A DNA stretch of 36,348 nucleotides from an uncultured Spirochaetales bacterium (GTDB lineage: Bacteria; Spirochaetota; Spirochaetia; Sphaerochaetales; Sphaerochaetaceae). This document shows positions 14,716 to 23,652 of the stretch, in pieces. The notes beneath the pieces are model-generated. The model was not told the DNA's origin. It saw only the letters and a list, made by a program, of their open reading frames with translations, and searched no databases. The stretch is from positions 1-36,348 of the forward strand of contig CASFTW010000033.1 in the NCBI GenBank assembly GCA_949297785.1, written 5' to 3'. The position numbers and the translations under genes were made by a program. The first letter of the stretch is position 1. Every line of letters starts with the position of its first letter.

Positions 14716-14744
14716 GAGACAAACATGTATTTTTCAGTTATACT
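14716..14744 (+). promoter_or_regulatory. Leaderless promoter of dnaE
   Basis: GAGACA (14716-14721, 4 of 6 to TTGACA), a 17-bp spacer and TATACT (14739-14744) are followed by 7 nt and then ATG 14752. This would put the transcription start at or within a base or two of the ATG. No Shine-Dalgarno is present. Confidence 0.6.
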
Positions 14745-14751
14745 TCACCTT

Positions 14752-15375
14752 ATGAGCGAAGAGATCATCAATCAGGAAACAGAAGCAAAGAGAAGCGGAT
14801 TCATTCATCTGCACAACCATACAGACTACTCCCTTCTGGACGGTGCCGCCCAGATAGGCAAATACATTGCGAAGTGCAAGGAAAACAACATGGATGCCAT
14901 AGCCATCACGGACCATGGCAACATGTACGGTGCACTGAAATTCTACAAAGCCTGCAAGGCAGCCGGAATAAAGCCCATCATCGGCAGCGAATTCTACATG
15001 AACCCGAAGAGCAGGAGGGATCAGAGCCCGACATCGGAAGGCCGCAACCATTTCTATCATCTCATTCTGCTTGCGATGAACGACAGAGGCTATCATCACC
15101 TGATGGAGCTCACTACAATCGCGAATACGGAAGGTTTCTACTACAAGCCCAGAATAGATGATGAAGTTCTCTCCTCCCACAGCGAGGACCTCATATGTCT
15201 TTCGGCATGCCTTGGCGGCGAGATACTGCAGAATCTTCTCCATGACCGCTATGACGAAGCTAAGGAAAGAGCCGCATGGTTCAAGAACCTCTTCGGAGAC
15301 AGATACTACATCGAACTGCAGGATCACGGTCTTGAAGAACAGAAGAGGACAAAGGGAAGACGCCAATGCCCATGA
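14752..15375 (+). pseudogene. dnaE: DnaE N-terminal PHP-domain fragment (frame interrupted)
   Basis: The frame encodes the start of the bacterial replicative DNA polymerase III alpha subunit. The PHP domain is clear: HLHNHTDYSLLDGA, ITDHGNMYGALKFYKACK, then GFYYKPRIDDE and CLSACLGGEI. Homology runs to YYIELQDHGLEEQKRT at about 15350. It then leaves the DnaE frame (KGRRQCP, stop). The family normally continues with a segment containing a conserved A-T-N-D-x-H-Y motif; that segment, about 24-27 residues, is missing, and homology resumes in the next frame. I place the start at ATG 14752, fitting the promoter, rather than the in-frame ATG at 14725. Confidence 0.8.
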
Positions 15376-18136
15376 CACGCTGCTGTGCATCGGCACAAAC
15401 GCCAAGAAGAGAGACGAGAAGAGAATGCGCTTCCCGAATGACAACTTCTACTTCAAAAGCGAAGAGGAAATGCGCAGCATCTTCTCATACTGTCCCGAGG
15501 CGGTGGATAACACAAGAGTCATCGCGGACAGATGCAATCTTGATGTCGTGTTCCCCGGTCCACTCCTTCCCGACTACGAAATTCCCGAGGGATTCAAGGA
15601 TACAAAGGAATATCTGGTGCACCTTGCAAATGAAGGCTGCGTGAGACGATACGGTGAGATAACACCTTCCCTCAGGGAAAGGCTGGACCACGAGCTCGAC
15701 ATCATCCTGAAAATGAATTTCGACGGATACTTCCTCATCGTGCGTGACTATATCTACTGGGCCAAGACACATGACATCCCGGTAGGGCCCGGAAGAGGCT
15801 CGGGTGCCGGTTCCCTTGTCGCCTACTGTGTAGATATCACGGACGTGGATCCGATAAAATACAATCTTCTTTTCGAACGCTTCCTCAACCCTGAAAGAGT
15901 CTCGATGCCCGATTTCGATATCGACTTCTGCTTCGAACGGCGCGGAGAGGTCATACAATATGTGACCGAGCATTACGGCAAGGACAGAGTCGGTCAGATC
16001 TGTACTTTCGGAACGCTGAAGGCGAAGGCGGTCGTAAAGGATGTGGCACGTGTCCTCGACATTCCTTTCGACGAATCAACGGCAATATGTAAGTTCATCC
16101 CCGATGAACCGAAGATGACCATAGACAAGGCCATCGCACAGGAACCGAAGCTTCAGGAGATCATAGACAGGGGCGGCGTGTATGCGGAGCTCTTTGACAC
16201 CGCACGCCGTCTGGAAGGAGGCGCCCGACATACTTCACTGCATGCGGCAGGCGTCGTCATCGGCAAGACTGACCTCATCGATTACGTTCCCATCTCCTTC
16301 GATCCGAAAACACGGAGCATCGCCACGCAGTATACGATGGACCAGATCGAGGAATGCGGCCTTGTCAAGATGGACTTCCTCGGACTCAAGACCCTCACGC
16401 TCATCAAGCATACGGTTGACCTCATCCACAAAAAGGATCCCGCATTCGATATTGCGAAGATCGACGAGGAGGACAAGCCTACATTCGACATGCTGAAAAG
16501 AGGAGATTCGGAGTGTGTGTTCCAGTTTGAATCAGGCGGCATGCAGAAGGTTCTGCGCGATGCACAGCCCGAGTCCATAGAAGATCTTGTCGCATTGAAT
16601 GCCCTTTACCGTCCGGGCCCGATGCAGTACATCGACCGCTTCGTAAGCTGCAAGAACGGTCTCCAGCCGATTGAATATGCAGATCCGGAGCTGGAACCGG
16701 TACTCAAGAACACTTACGGCGTCATCGTCTACCAGGAACAGGTCATGCAGGTTGCCCAGATCATAGCCGGTTACTCTCTAGGCCAGGCCGATATCCTGCG
16801 CCGTATCATGGGAAAGAAGAAGGTCGAGAAGCTTGCCGAGGAGAAGGTGAAATTCGTTGCCGGTGCCGTGAAGCTCGGACGCGATGCGAAGCATGCCGAG
16901 GAAATATTCGAAATGCTTGAGCCATTCGCACAGTACGGCTTCAACAAGTCACATGCGGTCGCCTATTCAATCGTCGCATACCAGACAGCCTTCCTCAAGG
17001 CGAACTACCCCGCAGAGTTCCTTGCGGCGAACCTGACAAATGAAATGACGAATCCGGACAAGTTCAAGGACTATCTGACACTTGCCGACAACATGGGAAT
17101 AAAGATCCTGCCTCCTTCCATCAACGACTCCGACATGCATTTCAATGTCGTAGGCAATGACATCGTCTACGGCCTTGCCGGAATAAAGACAGTCGGAGAG
17201 AACATCACAAAACTCATTGTGCAGGAAAGGGAGGAAAACGGAAAATACAGATCCTTCATGGATTTCCTCTCGCGTCAGAGCGACGGCATCGTCAACTCAC
17301 GCATACTTGAAGCACTTATAAAAGCCGGATGTTTCGACTGTCTGGGCGAAGACAGGGCGACACTCATGGCAAACCTTGATGCCGCAATCGCATACGACAA
17401 AGGCTGCAGGGAAACAACCGCCTACGGCCAGATCTCCCTCTTCGGCGACGAGGTGCAGCTTGACGAGTTCGTATTCCGTCCGGCAGAGCCATGGTCGAAA
17501 CGTGAGATGCTTGATATGGAGAAGGAGCTCATCGGACGGTATGTATCCGGTCATCCGCTGGACAGCTACAAGGAAGACATAGAGCGCTGTGTATGGGTGG
17601 ACATTTCAAAGCCTGATGAGCTTCCGCGTGAAAGGGATGTGAACCTCATCTGCCAGGTAAGCTCGCTCAGGGTCATCAAGACAAAGAAAGGCACACTCAT
17701 GGCTTCCCTTGTGCTTACAAATTACCAGGGCAGCATTGAGGCCGTGATATTCCCAAAAGTCTTCCAGGAACTCGGAGAGAAGATTCAGGATGACGGAATA
17801 TACGGATTCACAGGCCGCTTTGACGAGCGCCGTGACGGTGGCGGTTTCCAGTTCATAATAAGCAATGCAGTCGACCCGAAGGAACTTCCGAGCGAGGCTG
17901 TCAGGAGCATCGGACTCGCCCTTGACTCGGCACTCCTTGCCGGCAGCGAGGGAGACCATTATCTTAATGAAGTGATCTCATTCCTGATCGAGCACAGCGG
18001 AAGCCTTCCGCTGAACATCTATCTGGATGACAGGAAAGACCAGTATGTGAAGTCAAGTTTTTCCGTCTCCTATTACAAGGAGATCAGAAAGGATCTTGCC
18101 GCTTTCCCTGTCATAAGGAATGTCTACATAGCATAG
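15351..18136 (+). CDS. dnaE: DNA polymerase III alpha subunit, polymerase core (separated from its N-terminus)
   Basis: From about EDANAHDTLL onward this frame gives the rest of DnaE. It contains GPGRGSGAGSLVAY, the catalytic PDFDIDF aspartates, MDFLGLKTLT with the third metal-linked Asp region, the palm and fingers, an HhH region, a QISLF peptide (17429-17443) matching the internal sliding-clamp motif, and the OB fold. The frame is open back to 15158, but those first 64 codons are out-of-frame translation of the PHP segment, so I begin at the frame switch; ATG 15425 is the first in-frame Met with family homology after it. With the N-terminal part the total would be near the usual 1,150 residues. 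As this is an essential replicative polymerase, an assembly or sequencing error is a live possibility. Confidence 0.85.
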
Positions 18137-18146
18137 GAGAATACAG

Positions 18147-18728
18147 ATGATCTATCAGATAGCAGCCTTTCTGGCGCGCCTAATAAGCCTCTATTCCTTC
18201 CTCATCTGGCTCAGGATAATCCTGAGCTGGTTCTCTCCGTATCCGAGAGAAGGAAGCCTTACATGGTATTTCTCGAAAATAATCGATCCGTATCTCAACC
18301 TTTTCCGCTCACGGAAATTCGTCATCGGCTATATAGATTTCTCACCGCTTTTCGCGATTGCGGTGCTTTCGGTCGCACAGTCGCTGCTTACGATCTTCGC
18401 ATCCTTCGGCACTCTCCGTCTTTCCCTTGTGCTGATGGTGCTTCTCAATGCATTCTGGTCATACGGCCTTCAGCTTTTCCTCATGATCCTCATCATCATG
18501 CTTGTGATAAGGCTTATAGGAACGCTGAGCCACAATCCCGGATTCTCCAGAATGAGCATGATCACGGAAAGCCTGATAAGAAAAGTGCAGGCCCTCTTCT
18601 TTCCGCGCCGCATCGTGAAGGAAAGCACTCTTGCGGCAATAGCGCTTGTAATTGCCGTTCTCTCATATTTTGCCTGCCGCTATGTAATAGCGCTTCTGAT
18701 GAATCTTGCACTGAGGATACCGTTCTGA
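18147..18728 (+). CDS. YggT-family integral membrane protein, two-domain
   Basis: This 193-residue inner-membrane protein has two YggT repeats (about 1-95 and 100-193), each with paired transmembrane helices. Family signatures are RIILSWFSP, DPYLNLFR and, in the second repeat, LIGTLSHNPGFSRMSMITESL and VQALFFPRR. YggT proteins are linked to cell shape, division or osmotic stress in other bacteria, but no biochemical function is settled. Between dnaE and recG it is probably co-transcribed with both. AGGAGA lies 6 nt before the ATG. The stop is one base from the recG start. Confidence 0.82.
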   Translation: MIYQIAAFLARLISLYSFLIWLRIILSWFSPYPREGSLTWYFSKIIDPYLNLFRSRKFVIGYIDFSPLFAIAVLSVAQSLLTIFASFGTLRLSLVLMVLLNAFWSYGLQLFLMILIIMLVIRLIGTLSHNPGFSRMSMITESLIRKVQALFFPRRIVKESTLAAIALVIAVLSYFACRYVIALLMNLALRIPF

Positions 18729-18729
18729 G

Positions 18730-20769
18730 ATGTATGTCCACGAGCTTTCCTACTCCATAACGAAAATAAAGGGAATAGGCAAAGTCACGGCTTCTGACTT
18801 TGCCGCCCTCGGTGTGGAGAAAGCAAGTGACCTCATAACGCTTTTCCCGCGCTCCTATGACGACAGAAGCGTCATGAGAAGCCTGAATGACGTCAGCGAT
18901 GAAGGCGGCACAATCAACACCGCCGTCACCATAACGGATCACAGCCATTATTTTGACTCAAAAAAGAACCGTGTGCTGAAACTCACGGCAAAAGATCTGA
19001 ATTCGGGCAGGACTCTGTACATTCACTGTTTCGGCCGTTCCTTCATGGAAAATGCCTACCCTGTCGGCTCCAGCTGGTTCATAAACGCAAACGTGACCAG
19101 GATGAAAGGTTCCTTCAGCACCTCTTCATTCACACTTGGCAGCGAAGAGGTTGTCGGGGTGGGAAAGATCCTGCCCGTATACCCTCTTTCAGGATCCCTG
19201 ACACAGCGGGCTGTGAGAAAAGCTGTCGACAGCATACTGGGTGTGAAATACATAAAGTTCGATGATGAACTCCCCTCTTCCATCATTGAAAAGCATTGCC
19301 TGATGCACACAGACGAAGCCATAAGACAGATGCATCATCCCCGCGATATGCAAAGCCTTGAGAGGGCAAGAAAGACAATTGCCTACAGCGAGCTTTTCCA
19401 TCTTGAGCTCAGCCTCCTGATGAAAAACAGGAAGGATGGGAAAAAGACAGTAAAAAGCACAGTCAGTGCCCTTGAAAAAAAGCTTATCGGCAGGCTTCCG
19501 TTCAAACTGACAGAAGATCAGGAAAAATGTCTTGATGAAATAAGATGCGACATAGACAGGGGCGGCATGAACCGTCTGCTTCAGGGTGATGTGGGAAGCG
19601 GCAAGACCCTTGTCGCATGGATTTCTGCCCTGCATGTGATAGCAAAAGGAGGACAGACGGCGTTCATGGCACCGACCGAGCTGCTTGCACGCCAGCATGC
19701 AGAAGGAGCAGCTGAACTTCTCGACGGGACAGGCGTCAACGTCGCCTTCCTCACCGGGGACATAAAGAAAAAGGAACGGGGCTACCTGCTGGATGCCCTG
19801 AAACGCGGGGATATCGATCTTGTAATCGGAACTCATGCCCTTTTTTCAAAAGATGTTGTTTTCAGGAATCTTCAGTATGTGATCATTGACGAACAGCACC
19901 GCTTCGGCGTCGAACAGAGAGATGCGCTTTCATCAAAAGGGAAAAAGCCCAGCATTCTCATGATGAGCGCGACGCCCATCCCCCGCACGCTCGCGCTTAC
20001 CGTATACGGCTCCATGGACATCTCGACGATATATTCAAAGCCCCATGGCAGAAAGCCCATCATAACCCACATAGTCGACGAGAAGAACCGGGAGAGAATG
20101 TATCAGGCGATCGGTGTCGAATTCCAGAGAGGACATCAGGCTTATTTCGTCTACCCGCGCATTGATGATGAAGGAGAGAGCGACCTCAAGGATGTCACCA
20201 CGATGTATTCATTCCTCAAGACAAAATACCCCGATGTTCCTTCCCGGCTCATCCATTCACGCCTCAGCGAGGAAGAGAAGATTGAAATACTGGATGAATT
20301 CAGGGACAAGAAGATAATGTACCTCGTATCCACATCCGTCGTGGAAGTCGGCATAGACATCCCGGATGCGACATGCATGATTATAGAACACGCAGAGCGC
20401 TTCGGCCTTGCGGCACTGCACCAGCTCCGCGGCCGTGTCGGACGCAGCAGTCTGCAAAGCTACTGTTTTCTCGTCTACTACGGCAGTCTGTCAGAAGAAG
20501 CGGTCTCCAGACTGAAAGTGATGAGACAGACCAATGACGGATTCGAAATCGCGGAAACCGACCTTAAAATAAGAGGACCGGGAGAATTCACCGGCAGCAG
20601 GCAGTCAGGCTTCCTCCGCCTGAAAGTCGCATCCCTTGTAAATGATGTGGAACTCATGGCACAGGCAAAAGAAGATGCAGGCGAAATACTCGTATCCGAT
20701 CCCGGACTCATAAGGCAGGAAAATGCCATGCTCAGAATTATTGCGGCCTCACAAGTAGCCATAAACTGA
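18730..20769 (+). CDS. recG: ATP-dependent DNA helicase RecG
   Basis: This 679-residue superfamily 2 helicase rescues stalled replication forks and migrates Holliday junctions. The N-terminal wedge/OB domain runs through about residue 220. The helicase core has Walker A GDVGSGKT (286-293), TAFMAPTELLARQHA, Walker B/DEQHRFG (387-393), SATPIPRTLALT, then STSVVEVGIDIPDAT and QLRGRVGRS (motifs V and VI), and the C-terminal RGPGEFTGSRQSGF. Length is normal for RecG. ATG begins one base after the yggT stop, so expression is coupled within the dnaE-yggT-recG unit. Confidence 0.96.
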   Translation: MYVHELSYSITKIKGIGKVTASDFAALGVEKASDLITLFPRSYDDRSVMRSLNDVSDEGGTINTAVTITDHSHYFDSKKNRVLKLTAKDLNSGRTLYIHCFGRSFMENAYPVGSSWFINANVTRMKGSFSTSSFTLGSEEVVGVGKILPVYPLSGSLTQRAVRKAVDSILGVKYIKFDDELPSSIIEKHCLMHTDEAIRQMHHPRDMQSLERARKTIAYSELFHLELSLLMKNRKDGKKTVKSTVSALEKKLIGRLPFKLTEDQEKCLDEIRCDIDRGGMNRLLQGDVGSGKTLVAWISALHVIAKGGQTAFMAPTELLARQHAEGAAELLDGTGVNVAFLTGDIKKKERGYLLDALKRGDIDLVIGTHALFSKDVVFRNLQYVIIDEQHRFGVEQRDALSSKGKKPSILMMSATPIPRTLALTVYGSMDISTIYSKPHGRKPIITHIVDEKNRERMYQAIGVEFQRGHQAYFVYPRIDDEGESDLKDVTTMYSFLKTKYPDVPSRLIHSRLSEEEKIEILDEFRDKKIMYLVSTSVVEVGIDIPDATCMIIEHAERFGLAALHQLRGRVGRSSLQSYCFLVYYGSLSEEAVSRLKVMRQTNDGFEIAETDLKIRGPGEFTGSRQSGFLRLKVASLVNDVELMAQAKEDAGEILVSDPGLIRQENAMLRIIAASQVAIN

Positions 20770-20784
20770 AAACTTTTCTATATT
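20756..20784 (+). promoter_or_regulatory. Leaderless promoter of rsmD
   Basis: TAGCCA (20756-20761, 4 of 6), a 17-bp spacer and TATATT (20779-20784) are followed by exactly 7 nt and ATG 20792, with no Shine-Dalgarno. It overlaps the end of recG. Confidence 0.5.
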
Positions 20785-20791
20785 ACATGCT

Positions 20792-21355
20792 ATGAGAATC
20801 ACAGGCGGTCAGTATTGCAGACGTAACATAATATGTCCTCCGGGAGTCATACGACCGGCGATGGACAGAATGAGGGAAAGTCTTTTCTCGATCCTCGGCC
20901 CTCTTTACGGAACATCGTTTCTGGACCTTTTCTCCGGTTCCGGCTGTGTTGCGATTGAAGCTGCAAGCAGAGGAGCCAGTCCTGTCCACCTGGTGGAAAT
21001 GGACAGAGGGAAAAAGGATACGATAGAGAAGAATCTCAGCTTCGTGAAGGAAGAGAAGCATCTCTTCATCATGGATGTGAACCGCTATCTTGCATCATGT
21101 GCAAGAAAGTACGGCATCATCTACGCCGATCCCCCTTTCAAGCTGGAAGACAAGATAAAGATCGCGGATAAAGTGAGCAGGAACGGTCTTCTTGAAGACG
21201 AAGGACTCTTCATAATCCACTTCCCAGAGGAAGAGGATTCATCCTGGCCGGACAAGATAGGGTCCCTGAGACTGTGTGACAGGAGAAAATACGGAAGATC
21301 AATACTCCGTTTCTATAAAAATGATGGGGAAAACAGAACCGATGAGCAACTTTGA
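20792..21355 (+). CDS. rsmD: 16S rRNA (guanine966-N2)-methyltransferase RsmD
   Basis: This 187-residue S-adenosylmethionine-dependent methyltransferase modifies 16S rRNA during small-subunit assembly. Key motifs are ITGG and RPAMDRMRESLFSIL in the N-terminal rRNA-recognition part, LDLFSGSG (44-51) for SAM binding, VEMD, and the catalytic YADPPF of amino-methyltransferases. Length matches the family. It lies 22 bp after recG and overlaps the thioesterase gene by 14 bp. The start has no Shine-Dalgarno but a well-placed -10, so it may also have its own leaderless transcript. Confidence 0.93.
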   Translation: MRITGGQYCRRNIICPPGVIRPAMDRMRESLFSILGPLYGTSFLDLFSGSGCVAIEAASRGASPVHLVEMDRGKKDTIEKNLSFVKEEKHLFIMDVNRYLASCARKYGIIYADPPFKLEDKIKIADKVSRNGLLEDEGLFIIHFPEEEDSSWPDKIGSLRLCDRRKYGRSILRFYKNDGENRTDEQL

Positions 21356-22166
21356 AATACTTGAGAACAACAAAGCCGTTCTTCATTACAACCTTACAAG
21401 CAATGATGTCGACGGTTATTCACAGACAAGGATACATACTTATGAGAACCTTGTGCAGGAGGCTGCCGGCCTTCATGCGCACTACCGCCAGCTCGGCATT
21501 TACGACCTGCAGAAGGAAAACAAGACATGGGTCATTGCCAGAAGCCGCATGGAAATATACCGCTACGGCATGTGGCCGGAGGAAATAAAGGTCACGACGT
21601 GGCCGCTTGATTCCACCGGATTCAACTGCCCCCGTCATGTCGAGGCTGCAGAGGACAACGGAGAAAAGCTTTTCTCATGTGAGACAAAGTGGGCCATCAT
21701 AGATTTCACAACAGGCCGGCCCCTGAGAGCCGCGCAGATCGCAGACAGGCTCAGGACCCCGCCGAAAGAGGAACAGGGTGAAAGCCGTCTTCCCTCCTTT
21801 GTCGATGAAGAGAAAAATGCACAGTGCATCATCTCAAGATACATACCTCATATCCACTATCTTGACACGGATCTCAACAAGCATGTGAACAACCTGAGTT
21901 ACATCACATGGTGTCTTGAAGCCCTTCCCAACGACTTCCGCGATGCTTACAAGCCTTCTCTTGTCGATGTTCGCTGGATCAGGCAGTGCTACCGTCATGA
22001 CAATCTCAGCGTTGTCGTCAGGGCGGAAGACGGCAATGAGCTGACAAAAGACGAGCCGGGACTCTGGTATGATTTTTTCCGCACAGAGGAAAGCGGTGCC
22101 CAGACCAAGGTTTTCGAAGCCTGGATGAAATGGAAGAAAAGAGAAGACATGCTTCTTAAGAAATAG
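21342..22166 (+). CDS. Acyl-ACP thioesterase (double hot-dog fold)
   Basis: This 274-residue protein matches bacterial FatA/FatB-type acyl-ACP thioesterases, which release fatty acids from acyl carrier protein. The first hot-dog carries RIHTYENLVQEAAGLHA and WVIARSRMEIYRYGMWPEEI. The second has the conserved HYLDTDLNKHVNNLSYITWCLE segment (D-x-N-x-H-V-N-N), then SLVDVRWIRQCYRHD. No signal peptide is seen, so it is cytosolic. I place the start at ATG 21342, overlapping the rsmD end; a weak GGGGA is 13 nt upstream. The frame stays open further upstream but that segment is rsmD sequence in another frame. A terminator follows the stop. Confidence 0.85.
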   Translation: MSNFEILENNKAVLHYNLTSNDVDGYSQTRIHTYENLVQEAAGLHAHYRQLGIYDLQKENKTWVIARSRMEIYRYGMWPEEIKVTTWPLDSTGFNCPRHVEAAEDNGEKLFSCETKWAIIDFTTGRPLRAAQIADRLRTPPKEEQGESRLPSFVDEEKNAQCIISRYIPHIHYLDTDLNKHVNNLSYITWCLEALPNDFRDAYKPSLVDVRWIRQCYRHDNLSVVVRAEDGNELTKDEPGLWYDFFRTEESGAQTKVFEAWMKWKKREDMLLKK

Positions 22167-22171
22167 GACAG

Positions 22172-22198
22172 CAGAGCCGGCGACGGCTCTGTTTCTGT
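22172..22198 (+). terminator. Terminator after the rsmD-thioesterase unit
   Basis: CAGAGCCG (22172-22179) and CGGCTCTG (22184-22191) form a perfect 8-bp stem capped by a GCGA tetraloop (GNRA class), then TTTCTGT. It lies 6 bp beyond the thioesterase stop. Confidence 0.85.
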
Positions 22199-22361
22199 AT
22201 CAGGAGAAGATAAGATGCTCAGACATCAGGGAGAAAAGATTTTCTGCCAGCAATTAGATGCTTTCAAATAATTGTCTTGATTCCAAAATTCCCATTTTCA
22301 GCCCTGAAAGTATGCAATTTCCATACTTACTATACTGAAAACCGTTAAAATGATGTCACCA

Positions 22362-22565
22362 TCAATAATGTGGAGGACGTCTGCTAGGTCTGTTCGGAGT
22401 ACCCACCTCCTCGATCAGGCTCTGGAGCTTCTCCTGCATCTTCTCAAGCGAATAGCTGAGAGTATCTATTGTTTTCTGCTGCTGGACGACAACATCGTTG
22501 AGCTCGGCGATTCCGGCCTCAAGGTAGCTTACCTTTATTTCAAGTTTTTCGATTTCTTCATTCAT
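22362..22565 (-). CDS. slyX: SlyX-family protein
   Basis: This 67-residue protein is a short coiled coil with the SlyX hallmark segment LEAGIAELNDVVVQQQKTID and the typical C-terminal PPHY. SlyX is a small cytosolic protein of unknown function, common in proteobacteria and found sporadically elsewhere. I choose ATG 22565: TTGCCA (-35) and TAGAAT (-10) lie upstream so that this ATG is 8 nt after the -10; ATG 22571 would be only 2 nt away. A short TGATG/CATCA stem followed by TTTT overlaps the stop and may end transcription. Confidence 0.82.
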   Translation of the reverse strand: MNEEIEKLEIKVSYLEAGIAELNDVVVQQQKTIDTLSYSLEKMQEKLQSLIEEVGTPNRPSRRPPHY

Positions 22566-22573
22566 AGTCATGA

Positions 22574-22603
22574 ATTCTACCGCTTCATCAGAGAGTGTGG
22601 CAA
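22574..22603 (-). promoter_or_regulatory. slyX promoter
   Basis: On the minus strand TTGCCA (22603-22598, 5 of 6), an 18-bp spacer and TAGAAT (22579-22574, 5 of 6) end 8 nt before ATG 22565. There is no Shine-Dalgarno, so this is another leaderless candidate. Confidence 0.6.
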
Positions 22604-22616
22604 CAATTATGTTGTT
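22602..22616. promoter_or_regulatory. Inverted repeat bridging two divergent -35 boxes, candidate operator
   Basis: AACAA (22602-22606) and TTGTT (22612-22616) form an inverted repeat with a 5-bp centre. The left arm overlaps the slyX -35 and the right arm overlaps the -35 of the WYL regulator, so a bound repressor would block both. The WYL regulator itself is the obvious candidate. Confidence 0.4.
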
Positions 22617-22639
22617 AAGCCCCTATAATATGCTATAAT
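22612..22639 (+). promoter_or_regulatory. Promoter of the WYL regulator
   Basis: TTGTTA (22612-22617, 4 of 6), a 16-bp spacer and extended -10 TGCTATAAT (TATAAT at 22634-22639) are followed by a leader of about 30 nt. The leader carries GTTGCA twice (22643 and 22653) and AGGAGG before ATG 22678. Confidence 0.7.
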
Positions 22640-22677
22640 TTTGTTGCATACCGTTGCAGAAAACATCAGGAGGTTTT

Positions 22678-23652
22678 ATGAAAGGAGAACGTGTTGCGCA
22701 GCTTGAACTGCTTTTGAGATCACATCCGGAAGGGCTCAGAAGAGCGGAAATCGCACGGCGTCTGGGCGTTCACCGCTCAACCATCTCCCGCTATGTCGAA
22801 GATCTTTCAAAGCACATCGATATATATGAAGACAACAACCTGATAAAAATAAGACAGAAGGAAGATGAGGATGAGAATATAGCACTCTCGATTTACGAAG
22901 GCATCGCTTTCAACATGGGTGCCGAGATCCTCGCATCCAATGCAGAGTTGCAGTCTCCGCACCTTGCAAGCGGACTGAGAAAGATCGCAATGAACATGCG
23001 TTCCTATGCCCCGAAGATCAGCGACAACATTCTCAGTGTTGCGGACAGGATCGATCAGGAAATACAGAAAAACAAGAGTCTGAACTACAGATACAATGCG
23101 GTTTTCGAAGTCCTCATAGACGCATGGGTCACCGGACGGATCGTACGGCTCTCCACCACTGTGGACGGGGACGAGGAAATAGAGCTTGCCCCCTACTTCA
23201 TCGGCTTCAGGGAAGAAGAGAACGAGGACAGAAAGCCGATTACCGTGACTGGAAGACTCCGCCACACGAAGGAAATCATAACACTGGACATAACGAAGAT
23301 AACAAAAGCCGTCCTGCTTGATGAGACCTATACGATTCCCGACAACCTCAAGCCTTTCAGAATGACGAAGGAGAATGAGGCTTCCTATGATGCCATAGAC
23401 ATGATCCCACTTAAACTGGGACTGAAAGAAAAATCGGCAATGAACTCATTCTCCGATATCATACACACAGATATCGGCTTCCATAATGAGGCTGACGGCT
23501 CTCTTTCCTGCACCTTCAAGGCCGAAAACTCAATCGAACTGATGATGCACCTCTTCCAGTGCGGCAGTGCCGTCAGGATAATCGAGCCGGAAAGCTACAG
23601 GCAGAAATACATTTCATACATGAAAAGCATACTGAAGCTCTATGAATCCTGA
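22678..23652 (+). CDS. WYL-domain transcriptional regulator
   Basis: This 324-residue cytosolic regulator has an N-terminal HTH_11-like winged helix (LELLLRSHPEGLRRAEIARRL, then VHRSTISRYVEDL), a middle WYL-like ligand or nucleic-acid sensor domain (YRYNAVFEVLIDAWVTGRIVRLS, then ITLDITKITKAVLLDETY), and a C-terminal WCX-like segment (VRIIEPESYRQKYISYMKSIL). I prefer ATG 22678, with AGGAGG 4 nt upstream, to the in-frame ATG at 22654. It diverges from slyX across a shared promoter region. Its stop overlaps the convergent AraC gene by 13 bp. What it senses is not evident; some WYL proteins respond to oligonucleotides or DNA damage. Confidence 0.78.
   Translation: MKGERVAQLELLLRSHPEGLRRAEIARRLGVHRSTISRYVEDLSKHIDIYEDNNLIKIRQKEDEDENIALSIYEGIAFNMGAEILASNAELQSPHLASGLRKIAMNMRSYAPKISDNILSVADRIDQEIQKNKSLNYRYNAVFEVLIDAWVTGRIVRLSTTVDGDEEIELAPYFIGFREEENEDRKPITVTGRLRHTKEIITLDITKITKAVLLDETYTIPDNLKPFRMTKENEASYDAIDMIPLKLGLKEKSAMNSFSDIIHTDIGFHNEADGSLSCTFKAENSIELMMHLFQCGSAVRIIEPESYRQKYISYMKSILKLYES

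Noticed and set aside
15158-15350. Upstream 64 codons of the long DnaE frame
   Set aside because: This stretch is out-of-frame translation of the PHP domain; homology in this frame starts only near 15355.
15330-15370. Programmed ribosomal frameshift in dnaE
   Set aside because: A conserved segment of about 25 residues is missing at the frame switch, so slippage alone could not rebuild DnaE; deletion or assembly error fits better.
14734-15444. 236-codon minus-strand open frame opposite the dnaE start
   Set aside because: It is antisense to an unmistakable PHP domain and shows no family features.
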